DNA of 64,000 nucleotides. Source: Pseudoalteromonas denitrificans DSM 6059 (lineage in GTDB: Bacteria; Pseudomonadota; Gammaproteobacteria; Enterobacterales; Alteromonadaceae). The notes under the pieces were generated by a model. That model did no database searches, was not told the DNA's origin, and saw only the letters and a program-made list of their open reading frames with translations. Positions within the stretch are counted from its first letter, which is position 1. Each line of letters opens with the position of its first letter. The DNA is taken from positions 1 through 64,000 of the forward strand of contig NZ_FOLO01000029.1 of assembly GCF_900112265.1 (NCBI RefSeq), written 5' to 3'. Below, piece by piece: positions 46,723 through 56,115 of this stretch. The translations under genes were made by a program, and so were the position numbers.

Positions 46723-48807
46723 TTATAGACTAAACTGTACCGCAAATCTAAAATTAGCTCCCTCACCTATTGTGACATTAGAATCAGAGCCACCAGCTAG
46801 ATACTCATTATCAAATAAGTTTTCAATATTAAATCTAAAGTTTACATCTTTTTGACCTAATGCCACTTCATAAGTTGCACCAATATCAACTCTTGTATAA
46901 GCCTCTTTAATTATTGTATTGTCTGTATTTGCGAAACGTTCACCTTCATAAAAAATGCCAGCATTAACTGCCAGTGCTTCATTGAATTCATAACGAGACC
47001 ATAAAGAAGCTGACCAGTTAGGTGCATCAATAGGTGTTTTCCCATGATATTTCTCGTTATCTTTTTCATATTTAGCATCTAAATAAGCACTTGATGCCAT
47101 AATAAATAATTTATCATTTACCGCGCCTTGTGCTGCTAATTCAAACCCTTTATGGCGTTGCTCACCCGCTTGTGTTGTAATCGTTTTATAATCAGGGTCA
47201 CTTTCTAAATTTTCAGTAATGAGCGTTCCAGTTTTACTGATGTCATATATAGCGCTTGTTAATAATAAGCGTTCATCAAATAACTGCCATTTAGCACCGA
47301 TCTCGAGTTGTTTTGATGTCTTTGCATCTAACTTCATACCATGATTTCTATCATCAATTTCATCAAGTGTATCACTACTTTGCGGCTCAAACCCTTCAGA
47401 ATAACTGGCATAAATTGTAGCTGTATCTAATGGATGATAAAGCACACCAAGTTTAGGTACAAAAGATTCGTTATCTGCGCCCTCTTTATTTTGTTTATCA
47501 TATCGACCACCAAAGGATACTTGCCATTGCTCATTTAAAGTCACTAAATCTTGGACATAAATACCATAATAATCATATTCACTGGTATATAAAGAGTCAT
47601 CTGTTGTATAAGAGATATCTGGACGTTCAGGTTCATTCATGCCAGCTTGATATTCAAAATTATCACCACTGACTCTTAACTGACCATAATAATAATCTAA
47701 TGAATTCGCACCAATCAATAATTGATGTTCCATACCTGCGAGCTCAAATTCACCTATAAAATCAGCAAACAGAGTTTCAAATTGCCAATCATCAAACCTG
47801 TCGTAAGGTTTTGATATATAACTTTCACCTTCTTTAAAGTTATCATCAGGCTTTCTAGGTGATGATTCAAAACGCTGACGGCTAAAGTTTTGTTTGTTAT
47901 AACCGAGTTTTACTTGCCACTGTGCATTGAAAAAGTAATTAATATCAAAACCCATATTTTCAACTGTAATATCCGTAAAGGCCCAAGACATATCACGTAT
48001 TGTTTTATCCTCCCCTATTACCTCAGCATCGCTATTTAACCAAGCGCCGGTATCTAAACCCGCTTTATCATCAGTTCGGTCAAAATGAACGCTAACCACA
48101 GCATTGTCAGATAAATCATAATCAACAACAACGGCACCTAAAAACCTATCTCGCTGTCTTTGTTCATCATTTTGGTATTCACGCCAGTATTCAACATCTT
48201 GCTTAACTAATATACTACGATATCTTAATGATTCATCTTCAGTAAGCGCACCACCGGCATCTAATACAAAGCGCGTTGATCCTTGTCCATCAACATCTGC
48301 CCCTACATTTAAAAGCGTTTTACTCGTTGGTTTTTTAGTGACCATATTAACTAAGCCACCAGGCGCTGATTGGCCGTATAAAATACTTGATGGTCCCTTA
48401 ATAACTTCAACACTTTCAAGTGTTTCTATAGGCTGCTGATAATGAGACCAATGCTGATGCCCGTCTCTTAAATAACCATTTGATGAGCTAAGTGTAAAAC
48501 CACGTAAATTAAATACCTCTCGATTTCTCTGCTGAGAGCCAGCTGTTAAGCTTGCATCATTGAGTAGTACTTCACCTAATGTTGTTGCTAACTGTTCACT
48601 TATAATTGTATCTGGGATCACCGTCACAGACTGTGCAGTGCTTAATAATGAAGTATTTGTACGCATCGCGCCTCTTGCATCATTAATTTTGTAATCATTA
48701 AAATATGAACCTTGAACTTCAATCACTTCTAAATTTTTATCGCTTGCGTATACACTAGGAACCGATAATGCAATTGAAATCGCTAAATACATTGTTGAAT
48801 GCTTCAT
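46723..48807 (-). CDS. TonB-dependent siderophore receptor
   Basis: 694 aa outer-membrane beta-barrel receptor. Signal peptide ends VYA; TonB box region LEVIEVQG; plug domain with TAQSVTVIPDTIISEQ, NLRGFTLSSSNGYLRDG and IEVIKGPSSILYGQSAPGGLVNMVTKKP, typical of the FhuA/FpvA-like ferrisiderophore group; C-terminal barrel ending in NFRFAVQFSL. I use ATG 48807, with AGGA nearby; an in-frame ATG at 48828 has no ribosome site. A Fur box lies upstream, supporting iron-regulated siderophore uptake. The ligand is not identifiable. Confidence 0.93.
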   Translation of the reverse strand: MKHSTMYLAISIALSVPSVYASDKNLEVIEVQGSYFNDYKINDARGAMRTNTSLLSTAQSVTVIPDTIISEQLATTLGEVLLNDASLTAGSQQRNREVFNLRGFTLSSSNGYLRDGHQHWSHYQQPIETLESVEVIKGPSSILYGQSAPGGLVNMVTKKPTSKTLLNVGADVDGQGSTRFVLDAGGALTEDESLRYRSILVKQDVEYWREYQNDEQRQRDRFLGAVVVDYDLSDNAVVSVHFDRTDDKAGLDTGAWLNSDAEVIGEDKTIRDMSWAFTDITVENMGFDINYFFNAQWQVKLGYNKQNFSRQRFESSPRKPDDNFKEGESYISKPYDRFDDWQFETLFADFIGEFELAGMEHQLLIGANSLDYYYGQLRVSGDNFEYQAGMNEPERPDISYTTDDSLYTSEYDYYGIYVQDLVTLNEQWQVSFGGRYDKQNKEGADNESFVPKLGVLYHPLDTATIYASYSEGFEPQSSDTLDEIDDRNHGMKLDAKTSKQLEIGAKWQLFDERLLLTSAIYDISKTGTLITENLESDPDYKTITTQAGEQRHKGFELAAQGAVNDKLFIMASSAYLDAKYEKDNEKYHGKTPIDAPNWSASLWSRYEFNEALAVNAGIFYEGERFANTDNTIIKEAYTRVDIGATYEVALGQKDVNFRFNIENLFDNEYLAGGSDSNVTIGEGANFRFAVQFSL

Positions 48808-48847
48808 AATAATCCTAAATAAATTCATTTACCTGACAAAACGGAAT

Positions 48848-48866
48848 GCTATTGGAAATCATTATC
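48848..48866 (-). promoter_or_regulatory. Fur box before the siderophore receptor
   Basis: GCTATTGGAAATCATTATC matches the 19-bp Fur consensus GATAATGATAATCATTATC at 15 of 19 positions and lies 40 bp upstream of the receptor start. It suggests iron-dependent repression. Confidence 0.75.
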
Positions 48867-48962
48867 AATTACAATCGTATTTTAAGGCTAAGTGATTAAT
48901 TAATTTAAACAATACTTTTACATGACATCTATTTAACAATTGGCCCTAAAAAATAGTCATAA

Positions 48963-48989
48963 AAAAACCTGAGCTCAGCTCAGGTTTTT
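48963..48989 (-). terminator. Terminator after thiolase-like gene
   Basis: AAAAACCTGAG / CTCAGGTTTTT, an 11-bp perfect stem with a 5-nt loop, 27 bp beyond the stop at 49017. Confidence 0.9.
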
Positions 48990-49016
48990 ACTTTTCTGAT
49001 ATCTTAATTATTGATA

Positions 49017-50087
49017 TTAAACAGATGAGAGTATTGCGACGCCTTGTTTATACCCTATACCACCATTACCATGCACCATGCCATAGTTAATATCTGTTTG
49101 ACATAACTGATGATACATTTCAATCAAGCCATAAAGTGCAGGATTATTCCACGGTGCACGTGCCAAGTTCATTCCACCACTTAGCGTTAATAAATGTTCA
49201 GACAAAAAATCGGGGATCTGGTCAATGGAATTCACTAATCCGGTATTGAGTAAAAAAGCCATGGGAACAACAGGGTAACAAGTATAAACTTTCATGAGTG
49301 CTTTTTTATCATGCACTAATTGATTAAAGTCTAAATTAGCCTGATCACACGCAGTATTATACGCTTGAGTCAAATGAGTATATTTAACGATTTGTGATAA
49401 AGATTTTGGCTCATCAATATCAAGTATACCTAAACCAACCCCTTTTATTGATACGCGGTTTTTATTCTCTATTTTTAACTTATCAATTAACTTTTCACTA
49501 CATAGTAAAAGCTTACCTGTAAAGTCGACTAAAGGATTAGCGCAGTCGACCCCTCTAAATAAACTTGTTACATGATTAAACCACTTTGGCTCTGGAGACT
49601 CAAAATGAGCACGTTGTTCATTAATCGCCAGTGAATGACTTTTAGTATGATTTTGAAATATTAAATCTGCAAAATACAAAAAAGTTTCTTTATCAGAGTC
49701 ATGATGATCTATAAATTTATGTGCTAATTCATCATATAACTGAGCAATGCTCGTTTTGTCATTATAAATAGACATCAATTTATGGCGTTCAGCTTTACTA
49801 TAACCCGTTTTTAATGGTTCTTCACCACTAATGACCACCGCATCACACCCATTTTGAACTAAATGTTGGGCATGTTTTAACGCTAATATCGGCGCACAAC
49901 CACTGCGAAAATGATTCATTTTTTCAGGGCTATGCCAATCAGTTGAAAGTGGGTCAATTGTTAAAGTTGTAATATCAAAACCAAGTTGTTCAATATCACT
50001 GACTTTATGAGAGAAATCTTTAAAAGCAGCTGTATAACGCTCAGTCTGCTTTTGATTTATTTGGGTGAATCCAGCGATTATTTCCAT
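49017..50087 (-). CDS. Thiolase-like protein
   Basis: 356 aa, related to the thiolase superfamily. FRSGCAPILALKHA (about 61-74) fits the nucleophile-Cys loop (Cys64), SGGMNLARAPWNNPALYG resembles the GGxxxxGHPxGAxG loop, and VHGNGGIGYKQGVAIL resembles the C-terminal GGG segment. The middle and the reactive-His motif are divergent, so the chemistry is uncertain: acyl-CoA condensation, cleavage, or a non-catalytic relative. It lies 21 bp after miaE on the same strand and is probably cotranscribed. Confidence 0.75.
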   Translation of the reverse strand: MEIIAGFTQINQKQTERYTAAFKDFSHKVSDIEQLGFDITTLTIDPLSTDWHSPEKMNHFRSGCAPILALKHAQHLVQNGCDAVVISGEEPLKTGYSKAERHKLMSIYNDKTSIAQLYDELAHKFIDHHDSDKETFLYFADLIFQNHTKSHSLAINEQRAHFESPEPKWFNHVTSLFRGVDCANPLVDFTGKLLLCSEKLIDKLKIENKNRVSIKGVGLGILDIDEPKSLSQIVKYTHLTQAYNTACDQANLDFNQLVHDKKALMKVYTCYPVVPMAFLLNTGLVNSIDQIPDFLSEHLLTLSGGMNLARAPWNNPALYGLIEMYHQLCQTDINYGMVHGNGGIGYKQGVAILSSV

Positions 50088-50108
50088 TGAATATCTCTGA
50101 AATAAAAA

Positions 50109-50681
50109 TTAATGCAATGCAGCTCTATGCGGCAAACTTTCACATACTTTTGCTTCATAAATTAAGATTTCTTCTAAACGTAAATCAACTTCTTCTTTCT
50201 CGAAATATTCATATGCTAATTCTACAAATAAATTTTTATGTTTTTCTTCAGAAGCTGCAATTTCAATATAAAACTGTTTTTCTTTCCCTTCAGGTAAGGC
50301 TTCACCTACAAGTGCAAAACGCTCACAGCCTCTGGCTTCAATGACTGCGCCAAGTAATAATCTATCTAAAAAGAATTGCAGCGGATCACCACGAAATACT
50401 CCACGCATTTGCTTGATATAACTGTCTTTTTTGTCATTTCCTAAAGTAAGACCTTTACTTGTTAACAGCTTTAATACTTCTTTAAAATGGAAGAGTTCTT
50501 CAATTGCTAAATCAGTCATCGTTCTGACAAGCGTTTCTCTATCTGGGTAATGAGATAACATGGATGTTGCCATACCTGACGCTTTTTTCTCTGCTGATGC
50601 GTGATCTTGTAAGAAACTATCAAAGTCACAAAGAACTGCTTCGGTCCATTCAAAAGGGGTATCGTATTTTAATTCAAACAT
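50109..50681 (-). CDS. miaE: tRNA-(ms2io6A37) hydroxylase
   Basis: 190 aa non-haem diiron monooxygenase that hydroxylates the isopentenyl group of ms2i6A at tRNA position 37, forming ms2io6A. Ferritin-like four-helix bundle with metal ligands in EELFH (Glu62, His65), EARGCERF (Glu115) and ASEEKH (Glu145, His148). It matches MiaE along its whole length. The other mia genes are not in the window. Confidence 0.93.
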   Translation of the reverse strand: MFELKYDTPFEWTEAVLCDFDSFLQDHASAEKKASGMATSMLSHYPDRETLVRTMTDLAIEELFHFKEVLKLLTSKGLTLGNDKKDSYIKQMRGVFRGDPLQFFLDRLLLGAVIEARGCERFALVGEALPEGKEKQFYIEIAASEEKHKNLFVELAYEYFEKEEVDLRLEEILIYEAKVCESLPHRAALH

Positions 50682-50758
50682 TTCAAAACCATAAAAACTT
50701 ACTAATAAAAAACGTAATTTTACCTGTGTTCACCAAGCTAAAAAAGGGCTAGTTGAAA

Positions 50759-51391
50759 TTATTTAACTTTATCTACTTTACCCTTTTGTGTTGCTTCAAT
50801 TTTTAATGGGCTTTTAATTTGTTTCCAAGCTGTCACTTTTCCACCGATATTAATACGCTCAAAGCCTGTTTGTTCAGACTCAGGGATATTAATATCTAAA
50901 AATGTTAATAAATTCCGATAACTTGATTTATCGTTGACATTAATTGTAAGTAAGTCTTGCTCTCGCCCTTTAAAAAATTCATTTATATTTTTTTGATGTC
51001 GCTGATAACATGATAATAAAAACGCATCGTTATTAATATTGTCTTCAGTTAGCGGATAAAAAACACTGTTGTAGCATCGCTTTAAAGTTGGATTAAAACC
51101 ACCATCAGTGCGTTGTAAATTTTTATACATGCGCTTAAGAAGCTGCCTGATAGAAGGTAACCATACTGAAAATTCGCGTTCTAGATAAATGAATTTTGCA
51201 TTTTTATATTCTGTATCTAACTTTTGGTAATCGCAAAAAATAGGCGTATCAGCAATAACTTGTGCATGATGCATTGATTGGTTGGTATAAGCCGTATGCG
51301 CCGTTTTAAACCCTAAGTTTAACATTGCAACACATACACTGGTTGTGGCTGTTCGAGGCAACCCGATAATAAAAATTTTTTGCTCAGTCAC
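50759..51391 (-). CDS. Sulfotransferase-family protein
   Basis: 210 aa, P-loop-like PAPS-binding fold: IIGLPRTATTSVCVAML (8-24) is the 5'-phosphosulfate loop, and FIYLEREFSVWLPSIRQLL carries the 3'-phosphate Arg/Ser region. It is similar to small bacterial sulfotransferase-family proteins of unknown acceptor. It sits between the histidine kinase and miaE, all on the minus strand, with gaps of about 75 bp. Confidence 0.82.
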   Translation of the reverse strand: MTEQKIFIIGLPRTATTSVCVAMLNLGFKTAHTAYTNQSMHHAQVIADTPIFCDYQKLDTEYKNAKFIYLEREFSVWLPSIRQLLKRMYKNLQRTDGGFNPTLKRCYNSVFYPLTEDNINNDAFLLSCYQRHQKNINEFFKGREQDLLTINVNDKSSYRNLLTFLDINIPESEQTGFERINIGGKVTAWKQIKSPLKIEATQKGKVDKVK

Positions 51392-51463
51392 TGCTTTATT
51401 TCTTAAAATAACAAAACGTCATATTAATTAAATACTGATTTAATTAATACTTAAAATTTATTA

Positions 51464-53653
51464 TTACACATTTAAGTTATGCGCTTCATTTTCAATTAAA
51501 GGTAAAGTAACGATTATTTTTACCCCCCCTAATTTACTGTCTTTTGCCATAATCGACCCTTGATGTAATTCAATAATACTTTTGCAAATAGCTAAACCTA
51601 AACCACTGCCACCTAAATCTCTATTACGAGACTTTTCTTCCCGGTATAAACGTTCAAAAATTTGATTGTGCGCTTTTTTATTCACGCCAGGTGAAGAGTC
51701 TGAAACACTTAAAATAAGTTTATTTCTTGTTTGTTTGCATGAGAAATGAATACGTCCTGGTACATCTGTATATTTAATCGAGTTAGAGGCTAAATTAACC
51801 AATACTTGCTGTATTTTTTTCCTGCAGGCATATAACTTTACATCATCTTTAAGAGTAATTTCTTGGGTATAATTAAAATTTCTTGCAAGTGCTTTGAACT
51901 CATTGGAAAAATTATTGAGACAAGCCTTGCATTCAAAAACTTCTTTTTGAATTTTTAACGTGCCACTCTCTAAACGAGATAATTCATATATATCAGAGAT
52001 TAATTGATTAATGTCATGAATTTTTTGATGCATGCTTTTGAACTCTGCATTTCTATCATTTACAAGATCAAATTCTAACGATTCTAACTGTAATTTAAGC
52101 ACTGATAGCGGTGTACGTAAATCATGAGATATATCAGAAAATAAAGCATTTTTCCGCTCTATTGATTCTGACAATAGTTGTTTTTCTAATTTAATTAATC
52201 TACGTTTATTCCATAACTTAAGAATAAAGCCAATAAGTAAAATAAAAACGATGACAAATATCAGTAAAGTTATCTTATTATGTGCTTTTTCTTGATCTAA
52301 CTGGGTCTGTTTATTTGACTTTTCAAGCTCTAAAGCCTTAATTTCTAGGTCTTTATTGACTATATCTAAGGAGTTCATAACAACCGAAAGACGATTATTA
52401 TATACTTTATGATTAAAATGTTTTGTCGCACTTAAAAGTTGACTTTGGAACTGTGAGGCGGCTTCAAAATTTTGTATCTGAATTTCAATTTTAACCAAAA
52501 TCTCTAAAGCATTAACCTTATATTTTATATAAGATTTTTCTATTGCTATTGCCAAAGATTTCCTTGCCAAGTCATGTGCTTCGCCATATTGCTCAAGCTG
52601 GTACTTTACATCAGCCAATTCATGTAAAATCCCACTCAAAAGGTAATTATCGTTAGGCTCTTGTTTAATAACAAGGTAGGCTTGATATAAGTTATTTTCA
52701 GCTTTTTCTAATTGATTCAATTTAAAATAAGCCAAACCAATATTTGATTGCGCCCAGGCTTGGTTTCTTACGCTTTTATCATTTTTAAAGGTTTCAAAAG
52801 CGTGTTGTGCATACTCTAATGAATCTTCTGTTTGATTTAATCCTAAAACAACCTGGGCCATCTTTACTTGGCTGTGACCTAAATCATTTTTATTTCCTGA
52901 TGCTAAATCCAGAGATAACGCTTTGCTAAAATAAATTTTTGCAGAATTGAACTCTTCTAGCGCACGATAGATCTCCCCTATTGCATAAAAACTTTCTGTC
53001 AAATTTATATCTGGTTCACCACTTTTTTTCAATATATTCAGTGCTTTTAGTTCTAACTCCAAAGCCTCTGGGTATAATTGTAAACTACCGTGAATGCGTG
53101 CAATTGAAGAATATAAATAAGATACCTCTTTTTGATCATTTATTTCACCTAATCGAGATAAATATGGTGTTAATAACCGTAAAGCATTTTGATAATCTGA
53201 CATTTTCTCATGAGCAGTCGCGATTTTTCTCATCGCATTAACTTCAAGCAATAATAAGTTATATTGTTTATATATTACAACGGCTTCTGATAATAACTTA
53301 ATACCTTGCTGATACTTTTGCTGTTTATTATAAATGACACCCTTAGTATGAATTAACTTGCCATACTCTAAATTAGAAGTGTGCGTTTTTGCAAACGAAA
53401 TAGCCAAGTCTATTGATTCATGGGCTTTTTCATATTCAGATATATTTTTTAAACTACGTGCTAATAGTCTAAAATATCGCATTTTTAGTTTGGTATTTTG
53501 CTGTTGATTAACTTCAATAGAAAGAGAATTTAATAATCTGACCCTTTCATCATTATTTTCTTGATTGAAAGCGTGCTCAACGTGTTCAGATAAACTTGTT
53601 TTTGCTAAAGAAAAAGATGAAAAAAACACGAATAACAATAGGAATATATGCAC
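51464..53653 (-). CDS. TPR-containing sensor histidine kinase
   Basis: 729 aa. Signal sequence 1-17; about eight tetratricopeptide repeats (about 60-405) predicted in the periplasm; a coiled coil (430-460); a transmembrane helix 461-480; HisKA with phospho-His510 (SDISHDLRTPLSVLKLQ); HATPase about 610-725 with LASNSIKYTD and GGSGLGLAICKSI. It starts at GTG and shares one base with the stop of the upstream regulator gene. The ligand is unknown; the TPR domain suggests sensing a protein or peptide. Confidence 0.93.
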   Translation of the reverse strand: MHIFLLLFVFFSSFSLAKTSLSEHVEHAFNQENNDERVRLLNSLSIEVNQQQNTKLKMRYFRLLARSLKNISEYEKAHESIDLAISFAKTHTSNLEYGKLIHTKGVIYNKQQKYQQGIKLLSEAVVIYKQYNLLLLEVNAMRKIATAHEKMSDYQNALRLLTPYLSRLGEINDQKEVSYLYSSIARIHGSLQLYPEALELELKALNILKKSGEPDINLTESFYAIGEIYRALEEFNSAKIYFSKALSLDLASGNKNDLGHSQVKMAQVVLGLNQTEDSLEYAQHAFETFKNDKSVRNQAWAQSNIGLAYFKLNQLEKAENNLYQAYLVIKQEPNDNYLLSGILHELADVKYQLEQYGEAHDLARKSLAIAIEKSYIKYKVNALEILVKIEIQIQNFEAASQFQSQLLSATKHFNHKVYNNRLSVVMNSLDIVNKDLEIKALELEKSNKQTQLDQEKAHNKITLLIFVIVFILLIGFILKLWNKRRLIKLEKQLLSESIERKNALFSDISHDLRTPLSVLKLQLESLEFDLVNDRNAEFKSMHQKIHDINQLISDIYELSRLESGTLKIQKEVFECKACLNNFSNEFKALARNFNYTQEITLKDDVKLYACRKKIQQVLVNLASNSIKYTDVPGRIHFSCKQTRNKLILSVSDSSPGVNKKAHNQIFERLYREEKSRNRDLGGSGLGLAICKSIIELHQGSIMAKDSKLGGVKIIVTLPLIENEAHNLNV

Positions 53654-54330
53654 TAAGGTAAAACCAATTTATATCCAGCACCATAAACAGACTCTATTAT
53701 TTTTTCTTCAACACTTGCTTGTTTAAATCTTTTTCGAATATTTTTGATATGACTGTCGATCGCCCTATCAGTAATATCTCTTAGGTCAGGATATGCTGAA
53801 TCTATAATCTGTTGACGCGAATAAATTCGTTCTGGATATTTATACAACAACGAAAATAGTGCATATTCGAGCGAAGTAAGGTTTATTTTTGTTTTTTGAT
53901 AAAAAACCAACTGTTTGTCGGTATCAACTGTTAATAATTGATACGACACTTGATTTTTAGTACGTTTTAAAATTGCTTTCACACGCATAACTAACTCAGG
54001 TGCGCTAAAAGGTTTACAGACATAATCATCTGCTCCAGCTTCTAACCCGATTAATCGGTCAATTTCATCTACTTTGGCAGTTAGCATTATAATAGGTACA
54101 TTTGAGAATTCCCTGATTTCTTTACAGCAACTTAAACCGTCTTTACCAGGCAACATTAAATCTAACACAATTAAACTTGGTTGCTTGCGTTTTACAGCAT
54201 CAACAACACCCGTTCCTTCATCTATATGACTGGTTGAAAAGCCACTGGCTTGAAAAAAACGCGCAAGATGATCGGCTATCTCATGCTCATCTTCAACAAT
54301 TAAAATATCTTCCATACAAGCACTACTCAT
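53653..54330 (-). CDS. OmpR-family response regulator
   Basis: 225 aa. Receiver 7-120 with Asp57 (LIVLDLMLPGKDG) and Lys in DYVCKPF; winged helix about 130-223 (LTSLEYALFSLLYKYPERIYSRQQII, DRAIDSHIKNIRKRF, IESVYGAGYKL). Partner of the overlapping TPR kinase. A start at Met6 is also possible. ATTTTCACAG occurs twice, exactly 100 bp apart (54401 and 54501), in the divergent upstream region and could be a binding site. Confidence 0.94.
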   Translation of the reverse strand: MSSACMEDILIVEDEHEIADHLARFFQASGFSTSHIDEGTGVVDAVKRKQPSLIVLDLMLPGKDGLSCCKEIREFSNVPIIMLTAKVDEIDRLIGLEAGADDYVCKPFSAPELVMRVKAILKRTKNQVSYQLLTVDTDKQLVFYQKTKINLTSLEYALFSLLYKYPERIYSRQQIIDSAYPDLRDITDRAIDSHIKNIRKRFKQASVEEKIIESVYGAGYKLVLP

Positions 54331-54546
54331 TCACTGACATCATTAACTCAATTAAAATGAATTATATAATTACTCACTTTAATATTGAACTGCAATTACA
54401 ATTTTCACAGACATTAAACATGATAATTGTGGATGAATTATGGAGTTTAACTTTTAAATAAATCATAACTTAAATATTAGTTTCTCCATATTCTGTACAC
54501 ATTTTCACAGTTTAATGAAGCCATAGAAAATAAACCTGTAACTAAA

Positions 54547-55059
54547 ATGATGATACAAAAAAATCAATATATTGAAGATTCTCAAGCAAAATTAACGATG
54601 CCAAATGAATCTTGGGTTTCCTTAAAATTAGGAATAAAAAGTCGTCTATATAAAAATATCAAAATTGTTGCGGTGATGCTCTTTTTACTTTTGTTGATCA
54701 TTTTGACTTGCTTTAAAATAAATACTTTCATTTCTAATGACAGTCATTCTCAAATACAAGACATACAGACTGAACTCACCACTGAACATTTAAACTTAGT
54801 GAGTAATTTTATCTCTCACAAATTTAGAATGGGTTCTTGGCGCTATGTTAACTCTGAAATAATAAAAAATGAAATCCGAGTTTTTATTCAAATCCCAGAA
54901 AAACTTCAAATTGATAAACAATACCAACAAAATTACATTCAAAAGGCAATTTGTCCAAACAAAGCACATTCAATTTGGCAACACTTAAGCCCCAGTCAAT
55001 TAGAGATTCATTTATTTACAGGATACAAACATAATAGTATTTATGCATTCTGTGCATAG
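54547..55059 (+). CDS. Single-pass membrane protein of unknown function
   Basis: 170 aa: a 40-residue cytoplasmic N-terminus, one strong transmembrane helix (about 39-57, IKIVAVMLFLLLLIILTCF), then a polar domain outside. No family recognised. It is divergent from the response regulator, a common position for a target or accessory protein. The start is uncertain (two adjacent ATGs, weak ribosome site). Confidence 0.6.
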   Translation: MMIQKNQYIEDSQAKLTMPNESWVSLKLGIKSRLYKNIKIVAVMLFLLLLIILTCFKINTFISNDSHSQIQDIQTELTTEHLNLVSNFISHKFRMGSWRYVNSEIIKNEIRVFIQIPEKLQIDKQYQQNYIQKAICPNKAHSIWQHLSPSQLEIHLFTGYKHNSIYAFCA

Positions 55060-55080
55060 TTTAATAACACAGAATTAGCG

Positions 55081-55983
55081 TTACTTGCCATAATAACCTA
55101 TCAAACGTAATGCTAGGCCCAGTTCAGTTTTATAGCGATTATCTTGATTTAATTCTACGAAAGGCTCTAATTCGAAATGCAGCCATTTTTTATAAAACTG
55201 ATTTCTAAATCGCACTGAAGCTAAATAACTTTCATCAGAATATTTATTATTTGTATATTGCAACCCAGTCACTAGCAGCTGCTTTTGTTGGATTTTTTTT
55301 ATATGATAAAAACCGACTTTTTGCCTTGGATTTTTCTCTTTTTTCACTTTTTGCCAACTTGCTGAGAGTGACAATAATGAGCTAGACATAAGCGGGTATT
55401 CAAATGCTGTTTTAACGGCAGGTGCCCAGCCATCACTGCTAAAATAGTCTATTCTGGGTGTTAACTGAACTTGATACGACTCAAACTGCCAAGTACGTTT
55501 TAATTCCGTTCGTGCATAGAGTTGCGCTCTTGAAATCCCAATGCGATTTTTGATTTTGAAATTTGAATTAACCTGTTTTATATATTGAACAGCCAAATTA
55601 ATATCTTCATTTTCATGATTAGTTTCAATTTCATCGGCTTCATAGTCTAATTTAAGGTCGTCCTCATCATTATCTATCACTAGTGCTATCCTCTCATTCC
55701 AATTAGGCAATTTTAAACGCACTTTAAATTTAGCATCAATATCTGCTAAGTCTGAAGTTCTGGGAAGCCAACCTAACAATAAATAACCATTAGCAGATGC
55801 CACTTTATTTTCATTGTCATTTCCAGCTAAATTATCAAGCCAAGATGCCGTATCTTGCATCATCATATTGATATTACTATGCAATATCTCAACTGTGCTT
55901 TTTTGCTCTTTCTTTTGTTCTGCTAAAACAGTTACAGGTAATAAAAGACTTAATATTAGAGCAATCAATCTCAGTTTTATCAT
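55081..55983 (-). CDS. Exported protein, probable outer-membrane beta-barrel
   Basis: 300 aa with a signal peptide (ends VLA, about residue 21). The mature part has alternating strands (FKVRLKLPNWNERIALVID, YQVQLTPRIDYFSSDG, ASVRFRNQFYKKWLHFELEPFVELN, TELGLALRLIGYYGK) and ends in an aromatic-Gly-Lys C-terminus, consistent with a small barrel. No family recognised. It converges on the membrane protein at 54547. Confidence 0.65.
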   Translation of the reverse strand: MIKLRLIALILSLLLPVTVLAEQKKEQKSTVEILHSNINMMMQDTASWLDNLAGNDNENKVASANGYLLLGWLPRTSDLADIDAKFKVRLKLPNWNERIALVIDNDEDDLKLDYEADEIETNHENEDINLAVQYIKQVNSNFKIKNRIGISRAQLYARTELKRTWQFESYQVQLTPRIDYFSSDGWAPAVKTAFEYPLMSSSLLSLSASWQKVKKEKNPRQKVGFYHIKKIQQKQLLVTGLQYTNNKYSDESYLASVRFRNQFYKKWLHFELEPFVELNQDNRYKTELGLALRLIGYYGK

Positions 55984-56115
55984 AAAATAAATGCTTTCCT
56001 ATTTTGGTTTAAATTAATAGTAGCAGAGTAGATTTATAATTCTGTATGAAACAAAAATTGTAAATGAAACATAAAAAACATAACCTATTAAAATAAAAAA
56101 TAAAAAGGATTTCAG

